Source of the DNA: Bacteroidia bacterium
GTDB lineage: Bacteria > Bacteroidota > Bacteroidia > Bacteroidales > Paludibacteraceae
Length of the DNA: 64,000 nt
Assembly: GCA_009929375.1 (NCBI GenBank)
Contig: SAAO01000005.1
Span: 1 to 64,000, forward strand
Direction: 5' to 3'
This document shows positions 38,464 to 46,732 of the stretch, in pieces; within the stretch, counting starts at the first letter, position 1; every line of letters begins with the position of its first letter. Made by a program: the position numbers and the translations under genes. The notes beneath the pieces are model-generated. The model saw nothing but the letters and a program-made list of their open reading frames with translations, did not search any database and was not told where the DNA came from.

Positions 38464-38494
38464 AAATTGTCACACACACACAACATCTGATAAA

Positions 38495-40171
38495 ATGAGA
38501 ATTCATAAACTAATAATTATAAGCTTATTTTCAGCTTTTTCGTCGTTTGCTATTGCGCAGCAAAAAAGCAATAATTCTAATGAATCAGCCGGATTTGTAA
38601 GTTCGGATATTCGTTTTGTAAAGAATAAAATTCAGAATCCCGATTTGCGTAATTCTGACACTCTCGTGGCGTGGAAAGGCGAAAAAGTCCATACACAGAT
38701 CCTGTTTCGGGCTAAAGATGAAGTGAATGCTTTGAAAATTTCGACTAGCGATTTGAGGTCAGAGAAGGGGAGTAAAATCACCCGGAAAAGTGTAAGGGTT
38801 GGTTTTCAGAACTTTGTGGTTGCTGATGAATTCGGAAATGGTTGCGGACACCGTAAACCTGCTGATTTTGACTCGTCGTGGGTGGCCGATCCTATTGATT
38901 TTAATTTGAAAAAAGTAAATGTATCTGAAAATAATGATCAGCCATTGTGGGTGAGCATAACTGTACCACAAAATGCCAAAGCGGGTATTTACAAAACGGT
39001 TATCAGCGTAAACGGAAACAGAAAACATACGCTTTCGCTTGTTTTGCGGGTGGTGGACAGAGTATTGCCCGAACCTTCGCAGTGGACTTTTAATCTCGAT
39101 TTCTGGCAACATCCGGCGGCTATTGCAAGGGTGCATGGCGTGGAATTGTGGAGTAAAAAGCATTTCAAACTGATGCGTCCGTACTACGAAATGCTGGCGC
39201 GTGCGGGGCAGAAAAATATTACTGCTGCGATAGTGCACGAACCATGGGGACATCAGACTTACGACGATTTCCCTTCGCTTATTCAGTGGGTGAAAAAAGC
39301 TGATGGCTCGTGGAAATACGATTACAGTCTGTTCGACAAATACGTTTCGTTTGTGATGGATTGCGGAATCGATCAGCGTATCAATTGTTACAGTATGGTT
39401 CCATGGAAAATTGCATTCCGCTATTACGACGAAAAGGAGGCTGCATATCGCGAATTTACGTCTAAAATTGGTTCACCCGAATATAACGAATTCTGGGGAA
39501 ATATGCTTACTGATTTTACGGCGCATCTGAAACAGAAAGCTTGGTTCGGAAAAGCAGTCATTGCAATGGACGAACGGCCGATGAAAGCCATGCAGTCGGT
39601 AATTGCTTTACTCAAAACCATCGATCCTGCATGGAAAGTAGCCCTGGCCGGCGATTATCATCCCGAAATTGAACGTGATATTTTTGACTATTGCGTGGCT
39701 TCACGCTGGCAGTTTCCGAATGAAGTGCTCGAACGTCGACATGCTGAAGGAAAACTGAGCACATGGTACACCTGTTGTGCCGAACGATATCCGAATGGAT
39801 TTACTTTTTCGCCACCTGCCGAGCATGTGTGGATGGGTATTTATTCTGCAGCCAAGGGTATGGATGGATATTTGCGCTGGGCGTATAATAGTTGGCCTGC
39901 TAATCCGCTTACCGACAGTCGCTTTACAGCATGGCCTGCAGGCGATACTTTTCAGGTTTATCCGGGGCCGCTGACTTCCATACGATTCGAAAAACTGATA
40001 GAAGGAATTCAAAATTATGAGAAAATTCAGATTTTGCGTGAGCTGTATAAAAACGATCCGGTGAAGCTTGCACAACTCGAAAAATTACTAAAAGAGTTTG
40101 ATATTCAAAAATTGTCGACACAACCTGCAGCTGAAATGCTGCCCGCAGTTAAAAGTTTTTTGAATAAATAA
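38495..40171 (+). CDS. GH123 beta-N-acetylgalactosaminidase
   Basis: The 558-residue protein fits family GH123, which removes beta-linked GalNAc with help from the substrate acetamido group. It has a signal peptide (1-21), an N-terminal beta-sandwich (about 35-190) and a catalytic barrel (about 195-500). The adjacent acidic pair Asp359-Glu360 lies in IAMDERP, matching the Asp-Glu pair described for GH123. Aromatic-rich segments such as RWAYNSWPANPLTDSRF near the end also fit. It closes the operon after two sulfatases, so the three may act in turn on sulfated GalNAc. Some family members act on glycosphingolipids, so that substrate is an alternative. Confidence 0.85.
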   Translation: MRIHKLIIISLFSAFSSFAIAQQKSNNSNESAGFVSSDIRFVKNKIQNPDLRNSDTLVAWKGEKVHTQILFRAKDEVNALKISTSDLRSEKGSKITRKSVRVGFQNFVVADEFGNGCGHRKPADFDSSWVADPIDFNLKKVNVSENNDQPLWVSITVPQNAKAGIYKTVISVNGNRKHTLSLVLRVVDRVLPEPSQWTFNLDFWQHPAAIARVHGVELWSKKHFKLMRPYYEMLARAGQKNITAAIVHEPWGHQTYDDFPSLIQWVKKADGSWKYDYSLFDKYVSFVMDCGIDQRINCYSMVPWKIAFRYYDEKEAAYREFTSKIGSPEYNEFWGNMLTDFTAHLKQKAWFGKAVIAMDERPMKAMQSVIALLKTIDPAWKVALAGDYHPEIERDIFDYCVASRWQFPNEVLERRHAEGKLSTWYTCCAERYPNGFTFSPPAEHVWMGIYSAAKGMDGYLRWAYNSWPANPLTDSRFTAWPAGDTFQVYPGPLTSIRFEKLIEGIQNYEKIQILRELYKNDPVKLAQLEKLLKEFDIQKLSTQPAAEMLPAVKSFLNK

Positions 40172-40222
40172 ATGTGATAATCATTATTCTGTTTTGCCAG
40201 TCTGGCAGCTTGTGTTATTGTG

Positions 40223-40261
40223 AAAGGCACAGATTTCAATTTAACTGAAATCTGTGCCTTT
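40223..40261 (+). terminator. terminator of the sulfatase/GH123 operon
   Basis: A 16-bp perfect stem (40223-40238 with 40246-40261) has a 7-base loop. The 3' arm ends in TTT and is followed by GTTGTT, so the T tract is weak but the stem is very stable. Confidence 0.75.
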
Positions 40262-40359
40262 GTTGTTCATGTTGTAGTAAAAAATATTGATTTGTAGTTT
40301 GTGTAGTAAAATATCTGACAAATTATTGTGAAAATATGCGTATTTTCTAAAATATGTTT

Positions 40360-40367
40360 TATTTTTG
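40360..40367 (+). promoter_or_regulatory. -7 box upstream of the TPR histidine kinase
   Basis: TATTTTTG followed by CC fits TAnnTTTG, 71 bp before the chosen start at 40439. Its position favours that start over the longer reading frame beginning at 40328, which would start upstream of the promoter box. No -33 TTTG was seen. Confidence 0.45.
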
Positions 40368-40438
40368 CCACTGAAAATATGTATCTGATTCTCTGTGTTA
40401 AAAGGTTTTCGGTGTTTAATAGTGTTTACATAATTTTT

Positions 40439-42283
40439 ATGCATATATTCAGAATTTTTATACTTCTGCTTATTATATCCGTTTCACAATCCTGCCAACC
40501 TCCCAAACCAACCGAACCGGATGTTTTTAACTCGAACTTTGCCCGATTGCGTTCTCTGAATAATGCCGGATTTGATAGTCTTTTGGTTTTCTATCGTCAG
40601 CTCGACTCATTAAATTTGCTCTCTCCCGATAAAGGACTTGATTATCTGATAAAATCCACTGAAGGCCGAATGAATTTCCGTCAGGGAAACTATCCTCAGG
40701 CGATTGAATGTTTTCGCTCTACCGTTCAAATGACTACAATTGATTCGCTTAAAGCGCTTTCGTATATGAGCATTGGGCTTGGATATATGCAAATGGCTGT
40801 TTTCGATTCAGCTTTTTACTATCTGGGAAAATCGGCTTCGGTTTACGAGCAATCCAAAAATATGAAAATGTGGCATGTGGCCAAAAGCAATATTGCGCAG
40901 GCCTACTACAACAAACGCGAACCCGAAAAAGCTGTCGAAATCATTCGTCTTATTTTGCCACAAATGCCTGAAACCAATGTCCGACTTAATTTGTTGCATC
41001 TGAAAGCCAATATTCTGGGTAGTTCCGGACTTGTTGATAGTGCTTTGATGCTCGATCGTGAAGTGATTGCCCAATATGCACATTCCGGAGAAAACTATCT
41101 CTTGAGTTCGTTTTACAACAATATGGGAATGTGTTTTCTTGAAAAAGGCATGCCCGACAGTGCTTTGTTTTATTGTCGAAAATCGTATCAAACCGATTCA
41201 ATACAGGGCATGCGTATGAATATGGCCGCAAACCTAATGTTGATGGGCGACATTCACAAAATGCTGAGTCATAAAAATGAAGCCGACAAATTTTACATGA
41301 AGGCGCTCGAAATTTTCAGAACTGATGGCAATTTGGATAAACAATACTGGATTCTTGAATCGCTTGAGGCCTCGGCGCGAAAGGATAATAAACTTGAATA
41401 TGCCCTTCAATTGCAGGATTCAATGAAGGTGCTTTCGCAAAAGATAAATAGCAAACAGATGAATGAAACCATCGAATTGCTCAATATCCGTTTCGAAACT
41501 GAAAAGAAAGATCGCTTGCTCGGCTATCAGGAAAACTATATCCGAAGTCAGAAGGCCATTGTCTTTCTGTTGCTGATGTTTTTAGTGGTGGCTTTGTTGT
41601 CATTGTATCTGTATATCAAAAATCGTCGCCGGCAGTTGATTTTGATTCAGGCTGAGCACGATCGCAAACTGTCGGAAATGCTTGTGGAGGCTGAGCAAAA
41701 CGAGCGCGAACGCATTGCACGCGATTTGCACGACAGCGTTTGTCAGAAACTGGCTGTGATTCAGATGCAAATGTCGATGATCGAAACGCCACAACAGGAT
41801 AAGTTAAATGAAATTGCAGATTTGCTCAAAACTTCCGCCTCCGACGTACGAAATATCTCGCACAACCTGTTTCCACGCGATCTCGAAAAGGGAATTGTGG
41901 CTGCACTTACGCATCTTTGCGAACAAAATAACTATCTGAATAAGAATCTTAAGTTTGAGTTTAAGCCCGATGCAGCTTTTACAAATCATTCTTTCCCGCG
42001 TAACATTGAACTTGTAATTTACCGCGTTGTGCAGGAACTTACCAATAATACTATAAAATATTCCGGAGCAAGTCATATTACAATTTCTCTGGGATTTCGT
42101 CAGCGTACAATTTTGTTGGCTGTGGACGATGATGGTGTCGGTTTTGATACAAATAAAATCGGAGAAAGTTCCGGTATTGGTCTGAAAAATATTTTTGAAC
42201 GTATCAGGCGTATTAGCGGAAAAGTATCAGTGGTTTCGAAAGAGTTGGGCGGAACGCATTTTAATATTGAAATACCAGTGTAA
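40439..42283 (+). CDS. TPR lipoprotein sensor histidine kinase (HisKA_3 type)
   Basis: The start at 40439 (614 residues) puts a lipoprotein signal at the N-terminus, ending at Cys19 (SQSC). TPR-like helical repeats fill about 40-340, a coiled segment follows, and one membrane helix lies at about 373-393. The dimerisation domain carries the phospho-acceptor His431 in ARDLHDSVCQKL, and a GHKL ATPase domain with DDDGVGFD and GIGLKNIFERI closes the protein. It is of the NarL/LuxR-partner class. Its response regulator starts 3 bp after its stop codon. The signal is unknown. A role next to a glycan locus could be nutritional or envelope sensing. Confidence 0.9.
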   Translation: MHIFRIFILLLIISVSQSCQPPKPTEPDVFNSNFARLRSLNNAGFDSLLVFYRQLDSLNLLSPDKGLDYLIKSTEGRMNFRQGNYPQAIECFRSTVQMTTIDSLKALSYMSIGLGYMQMAVFDSAFYYLGKSASVYEQSKNMKMWHVAKSNIAQAYYNKREPEKAVEIIRLILPQMPETNVRLNLLHLKANILGSSGLVDSALMLDREVIAQYAHSGENYLLSSFYNNMGMCFLEKGMPDSALFYCRKSYQTDSIQGMRMNMAANLMLMGDIHKMLSHKNEADKFYMKALEIFRTDGNLDKQYWILESLEASARKDNKLEYALQLQDSMKVLSQKINSKQMNETIELLNIRFETEKKDRLLGYQENYIRSQKAIVFLLLMFLVVALLSLYLYIKNRRRQLILIQAEHDRKLSEMLVEAEQNERERIARDLHDSVCQKLAVIQMQMSMIETPQQDKLNEIADLLKTSASDVRNISHNLFPRDLEKGIVAALTHLCEQNNYLNKNLKFEFKPDAAFTNHSFPRNIELVIYRVVQELTNNTIKYSGASHITISLGFRQRTILLAVDDDGVGFDTNKIGESSGIGLKNIFERIRRISGKVSVVSKELGGTHFNIEIPV

Positions 42284-42286
42284 TTT

Positions 42287-42949
42287 ATGTCTGAAATTGA
42301 AAGTAGTATCAATGTACTTATTGTCGACGATCATCAGATTGTAATTGATGGCATAATAAGTATGCTCAGCACAAACAAAAGATTTGTGGTGAAGAACTTT
42401 GCACATACCGCAGAGGAGGCCTGGGCACTTATAAGTGTCAATAGTCACGATTACGATTTGGTTATCACTGACATTTCGCTGGCCGGAAAAACAGGTATCA
42501 GACTTTGTCGCGAAGTGAAAAATCTCGATCACCGTATCAAAGTGTTGATTCTGACTATGCACAACGATGTGGCCTGCGTAAAGGAAGCACTTGCCTGCGA
42601 AGCCGATGGTTATCTGCTCAAAAATAATGGTCGCGATGATTTTCTGAGAGCGTTGGATAGCCTTATCGAACGTGGATCCTGTTTTTCGCACGAAATTGTT
42701 CCATTGCTTTATCAGGAGGTTAATCAAAGCAGACTGAAACAACCGGATGTGAAGCTTACTCACCGTGAACAGGAAGTGCTTGAACTTATTCTGCTCGAAC
42801 TTACCAGTCGCGAAATTGCTGAAAAACTCTTTATCAGCAAGCAAACTGTGGATAGTCACCGTATTAGTCTGATGGAAAAGACAGGAAGTAAATCTGTGGT
42901 TGGACTTATAAAATACGCTTTGAGAAACCACCTTATCGATATTAATTAA
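42287..42949 (+). CDS. LuxR/NarL-family response regulator
   Basis: The 220-residue protein has a receiver domain with Asp62 in DLVITDISLAGKTG as phosphorylation site, and a C-terminal LuxR-type helix-turn-helix (about 150-212, with LTHREQEVLELI and SREIAEKLFISKQTVDSHR). It is the cognate partner of the kinase just upstream, with which it is surely co-transcribed. A hairpin terminator follows at 42973. Target genes are not evident; no repeated operator was recognised around the unit. Confidence 0.93.
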   Translation: MSEIESSINVLIVDDHQIVIDGIISMLSTNKRFVVKNFAHTAEEAWALISVNSHDYDLVITDISLAGKTGIRLCREVKNLDHRIKVLILTMHNDVACVKEALACEADGYLLKNNGRDDFLRALDSLIERGSCFSHEIVPLLYQEVNQSRLKQPDVKLTHREQEVLELILLELTSREIAEKLFISKQTVDSHRISLMEKTGSKSVVGLIKYALRNHLIDIN

Positions 42950-43442
42950 AAATTCCATAATCGTACTATCTTAAAAATCCATATATATGTGGATTTTTTT
43001 TTGCTTGGTACTTTTTAGTTTTGTGTGTGAAATGTTATTTATTAGGATTCTGTATCGGGATAAATTTCACTAATAATTGTTGTTGCATGTGACAGATTAA
43101 ATTTCGTTTTGTTGACAAAGCTTTTGTTTTAACTCCTATTTATTCCTAAGCTGTAGCCATAAGTACTTATATTAACATTATTCAAAAATATAAATTACAA
43201 CTAAGATTTTTGATAAGATTACCAATGAGTAAAAGCACCTCTTTTTTGAAAGGTTTAACGAACATAGATGTTACTTGATATTGATGAAATCAACTGGTGT
43301 TAATGAAGATAAATTTGTATCTGGATGGGATTTGTTTGTTAAATCTTGTTATTGGGTTTTTTTAGAATTCTTATTTGCATTTAGATTATTTTAAACAGAT
43401 TGCAATTATCTAACCCACATAAATTTTTAAAGGGATATTATT
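42950..43442. other. gene-free AT-rich region
   Basis: Apart from the terminator at 42973-43002, I see no gene, strong repeat or clear promoter box in this 493-bp stretch. It marks the start of a noticeably AT-rich segment that lasts to about 46.2 kb. Confidence 0.5.
42973..43002 (+). terminator. terminator of the kinase/regulator operon
   Basis: A 9-bp perfect stem AAAAATCCA/TGGATTTTT (42973-42981 with 42990-42998) around an AT-rich loop is followed by further T residues. Confidence 0.85.
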
Positions 43443-44573
43443 ATGAACAAACATGTTGTAGTATTATTTTTATTGATGCTCACTCAGAGCCTTCTTGCTT
43501 TTAATTTCACAGTCGATAACATCGCCTATTCAACTTTAAGCAACAATACAGTTGAAGTTGTTTCAGGTGGAGATTATACAGGAAACTTGGTTATTCCTGC
43601 GGTTGTAAAGTACGAAGGAACAGTTTATTCGGTTGTTGCAATTAAAAAACAGTGTTTTTTTCGTTGTGCTCTGACGGGTGTCAGCTTGCCAAACTCTATC
43701 GTTTCGATTGGAAGTTCAGCGTTTTATCAATGCGCCGGTTTACAAGATGTAGTGCTTCCATTAGGATTGTTGACTATTGGTAGTAGTGCATTTTATCAAT
43801 GTACGTCGCTCAAAAATATAAATATACCATCAACTGTAACTGTAATTGAAGGTTCAGCTTTTCGTGAATGTTCAAGTCTAGAGAGTATTAATTTGTCGTC
43901 TTCGATAAAATCAATACCAATGGAATGTTTTGCAGGATGTGCATCATTAAAGGATATTGTAATACCTCCCTCTGTTGCAGTAATTTATGACAATGCTTTT
44001 GTTAATTGTTCTTCGATGACAATGCTTGACTTGCCGGTATCAGTTACAACTATTGGCACAGCTGCTTTTTCGGGATGTACGGGATTGTCAGTTATTTATC
44101 TTCGTTCCTATTATTTCTCAATTGGAGAAAGGGCTTTTTCAAATTGTACTGCATTAAAAAAAATATATTCAGGTATCACAAATCCGGGTCAATTACACGA
44201 TAATGTGTTTTATAAGCTTGATAAATCTGCTTGTACGCTCTATGTTCCTGTCGGTTCAAAGAAGAATTATCACGAAACTGATGGTTGGAAAGATTTTCCA
44301 AATATAATTGAATTCAATGCAACTGAAGTAAAAGCGCCGACTGACTATGGATTGTATGTTAGATTTAATACGGAGAACAATTTCTTATCTACAATTAATA
44401 TTGATTTGCCTATTCATATTTTGGTTTTTGGTATGAATTCCGAACTTTGTTTTTATTCTAGGTTAGATGTTGATAACGGTATTAGCCTGTCGAATCTTAC
44501 GCCCGGTGTGTATGTTGTTAAGGTTATGAATAATTCCATTCAGGTACATAGAAAGATTGTTATAGTAAAGTGA
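43443..44573 (+). CDS. BspA-like leucine-rich-repeat secreted protein
   Basis: The 376-residue protein has a signal peptide (1-18) and at least six LRR_5/BspA-type repeats of about 23 residues (about 55-240), built on the pattern IGSSAFYQC-x-L-x-x-V-x-L-P. The C-terminal region (about 310-376) ends with LTPGVYVVKVMNN and IVIVK, similar to a T9SS sorting tail, so surface attachment is likely. BspA-like proteins bind host proteins or other cells; no enzyme motif is seen. Codon use is more AT-rich than in the utilization locus, which could mean separate acquisition. It has its own untranslated leader and no close same-strand partner. Confidence 0.8.
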   Translation: MNKHVVVLFLLMLTQSLLAFNFTVDNIAYSTLSNNTVEVVSGGDYTGNLVIPAVVKYEGTVYSVVAIKKQCFFRCALTGVSLPNSIVSIGSSAFYQCAGLQDVVLPLGLLTIGSSAFYQCTSLKNINIPSTVTVIEGSAFRECSSLESINLSSSIKSIPMECFAGCASLKDIVIPPSVAVIYDNAFVNCSSMTMLDLPVSVTTIGTAAFSGCTGLSVIYLRSYYFSIGERAFSNCTALKKIYSGITNPGQLHDNVFYKLDKSACTLYVPVGSKKNYHETDGWKDFPNIIEFNATEVKAPTDYGLYVRFNTENNFLSTINIDLPIHILVFGMNSELCFYSRLDVDNGISLSNLTPGVYVVKVMNNSIQVHRKIVIVK

Positions 44574-44812
44574 ATGTGATAATTCGATGTAATTTTCTTT
44601 AAACTATAATTTACCCTGTTTCATTTTAAGTTACAGGAAGAAGATATTGACATCTCTTTGAATGTCTTTTAGGTTGTTTTGCCAATACTTAAAAAGTAGA
44701 ATGCATTAAAAACATCGAGTGCTGCTTGCTCAATTGTTTTGAATGAAAATCAATTATTTGTTGCAGTTAAGTTTCAACTACAATATTTGAAAATTGTTAA
44801 ATAGTTATCTAT

Positions 44813-45400
44813 ATGAAAAGGTTATTCAGTTCAATTCTTGTGCTAGTTTTTTCCTGCTATCTAGTTGCTCAAGCTCCCGATTTGGATTATTACTCTCAAC
44901 TAGGTTTTTCTATTGGTTATGGTAACGAAAAGTTTCAAGGTCAAATTCAAAACAAAGGTTTGTCTATTGGAATAGTTCATGGCTCTGTAATATATAAATC
45001 TGTTTTTATGGAAGGGTCTGCTATCAACTTTGGTTTATATAAGGGTGGAGATAATAAACTACATTCTGTTACCTTCGATGGCTTTGTTTATGATGTAGGA
45101 CTTGGATACTCTTCTGAGAACTTTTTTATAGGTGTTGCCCCCTTGTCGGTAAATCTTACAGCGAGCTCTAATTTAGGAATGGCTGTTCTCAGTAAAGTCA
45201 AGTTAATGAGGCACTTTGTAGTTGAGAATAAGTTTATGCCATTTGTGTATGGGGATAGCCAAAACTACGGATTATTCAATAATAATTTTTTTGTTGGCTT
45301 ACATTACTGGCACTCTGATTATTTTTCATTAGGCCTAAGATATAATAAGTATTTAGACATGGGAAACTTTAGTTTGATGTTTTCGTGGAATTTACTTTGA
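44813..45400 (+). CDS. predicted outer-membrane beta-barrel protein, unknown function
   Basis: The 195-residue product has a signal peptide ending near residue 20 (CYLVAQA). It continues as alternating hydrophobic and polar strands rich in Gly, Tyr, Phe and Ser, for example SIGYGN and YDVGLGYSSENFFIGV, and ends in SLMFSWNLL, like a barrel closing strand. I do not recognise the family. It is AT-rich like the preceding LRR gene and stands alone, 239 bp after it, before a long empty stretch. Confidence 0.6.
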   Translation: MKRLFSSILVLVFSCYLVAQAPDLDYYSQLGFSIGYGNEKFQGQIQNKGLSIGIVHGSVIYKSVFMEGSAINFGLYKGGDNKLHSVTFDGFVYDVGLGYSSENFFIGVAPLSVNLTASSNLGMAVLSKVKLMRHFVVENKFMPFVYGDSQNYGLFNNNFFVGLHYWHSDYFSLGLRYNKYLDMGNFSLMFSWNLL

Positions 45401-46234
45401 TTTTATAATGATTCTCATTTTCATTATTTATTGCTCTTCCAAAAGGTTTCCTCTTTTTAGGACGCTAATTATATGTAGGAATTTAAAATTCAAAGTGGTA
45501 TAACAACTTACTAATAGGGCACAAGAAATCAACTTTCCGACTTTCAAAACAAATTACGTTCTTTTGTAATATGTTGAAAATAGTCATTTGTATTTAAATT
45601 TAATCGTAGTTTACAATAGTTTTTGTTTAGATAGAAAACAAAGAAAATATTAAAAATATCAACAGCTTTTTCCTTTGCGCTTGAAAAGTGTGGTTTGTCA
45701 AGTTACTCAAAGCTAAGTTATGCGAAATTTTATATTATATTGATTCGTATTTAAAATACTGAAAAACAATGAAATATTGGTTGTTGAGTGGGCTGTGTGA
45801 TTTTTTGCCAACCACCAAAATCTATAACATCTGACGTTTAGCTCGCTAAAGGTCATGTACCAAGTCCAACACCTGTATAAAATACTATCAATAATTGCGA
45901 CATTTTTCAGGTTTCTTGGTACCACTGTCACTTTTCCGTAGCATATTTAGCTTCCTTCCCCAATAGTTTAAAACTAAATGCTCTTGCGTTTTAGTAAAAT
46001 GTAAATATATTGTATTTTATTACATTTCTAATCAATGTTTAACTGCTTGATTGTGAATTATTTTCAAAATTCGATATTAGTATGAATTTCATTTTCCATA
46101 TTTATATGGATGAATGCGGGCTCATCTTAACGTTATTTTGTAAATGGCATTTTGTACGATAAAATACTAGGCTATTGTAGTAAAAAATGCTAAAACTATT
46201 CCTTCTTCCCATTCATAATTAAAACTTCATTGGT
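45401..46234. other. 834-bp gene-free AT-rich gap
   Basis: Stop codons are frequent in all frames. The only longer open frame (minus strand, 45713-45931) has no recognisable protein character. The sequence could be the eroded remains of a gene or mobile element, but I cannot identify one. No strong hairpin or promoter is evident. Confidence 0.5.
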
Positions 46235-46690
46235 ATGAAAACAAAAATTTTGCTATTAGCCCTGTTTACATCTCTCAGTTTTGTAGCAAAGGCTGCAGAT
46301 CCTTTTTATTTTGAGGTTATCAGTAATCCCACAAAAACCATCGATTACAGTATTGGTTTCTATCACAATGTGTATACAATTTCCACTGCATCCGACAATG
46401 CCGATTATGTTGCTTATTCTGGAGCAATTATCAACAATTCAACATCTGAATTGTCGTGGTACGATTATCACATAGCTGTGCAATTAAAAAGTGGCGAGCT
46501 GGTGTTCAATTATCTGACAGCGGCTACTTCGGGAGAGTACGACTGTTCATTTACCCTCGATTCGAAAGAAACGCGGCATACGAAATTCTGTTTTCACACA
46601 GTATTCAAACCCGCTGAAATCCAAAATGTATATCTCGTGAACAAATCGACTATGAAAGCTTTTCAGCTCATGCTTTCTGATTCGAAATAA
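46235..46690 (+). CDS. small secreted protein, unknown function
   Basis: The 151-residue protein has a clear signal peptide (MKTKILLLALFTSLSFVAKA) and a mature part of about 130 residues that looks beta-rich. Two cysteines (in EYDCSF and KFCFHT) could form a disulfide bond. I do not recognise the family. It lies 42 bp before the large PD40/OmpA gene on the same strand, so the two are probably co-transcribed and the small protein may work with it in the envelope. Confidence 0.65.
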   Translation: MKTKILLLALFTSLSFVAKAADPFYFEVISNPTKTIDYSIGFYHNVYTISTASDNADYVAYSGAIINNSTSELSWYDYHIAVQLKSGELVFNYLTAATSGEYDCSFTLDSKETRHTKFCFHTVFKPAEIQNVYLVNKSTMKAFQLMLSDSK

Positions 46691-46732
46691 AATTCTGCTA
46701 ACTATTATTGAAAATTTATAAAAATGTATGTT

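Noticed and set aside
40308-40320. AAAATATCTGACA, a near match to the 13-bp operator motif
   Set aside because: Two mismatches, one at the otherwise constant CG position, and no second copy 21 bp away.
42227-42958. Minus-strand open frame of 243 codons over the response regulator
   Set aside because: The plus-strand frame is a clear receiver-LuxR protein; this is its shadow.
45713-45931. 72-codon minus-strand frame in the AT-rich gap
   Set aside because: No recognisable family, start context or conserved pattern; not enough to call a gene or a transposase remnant.
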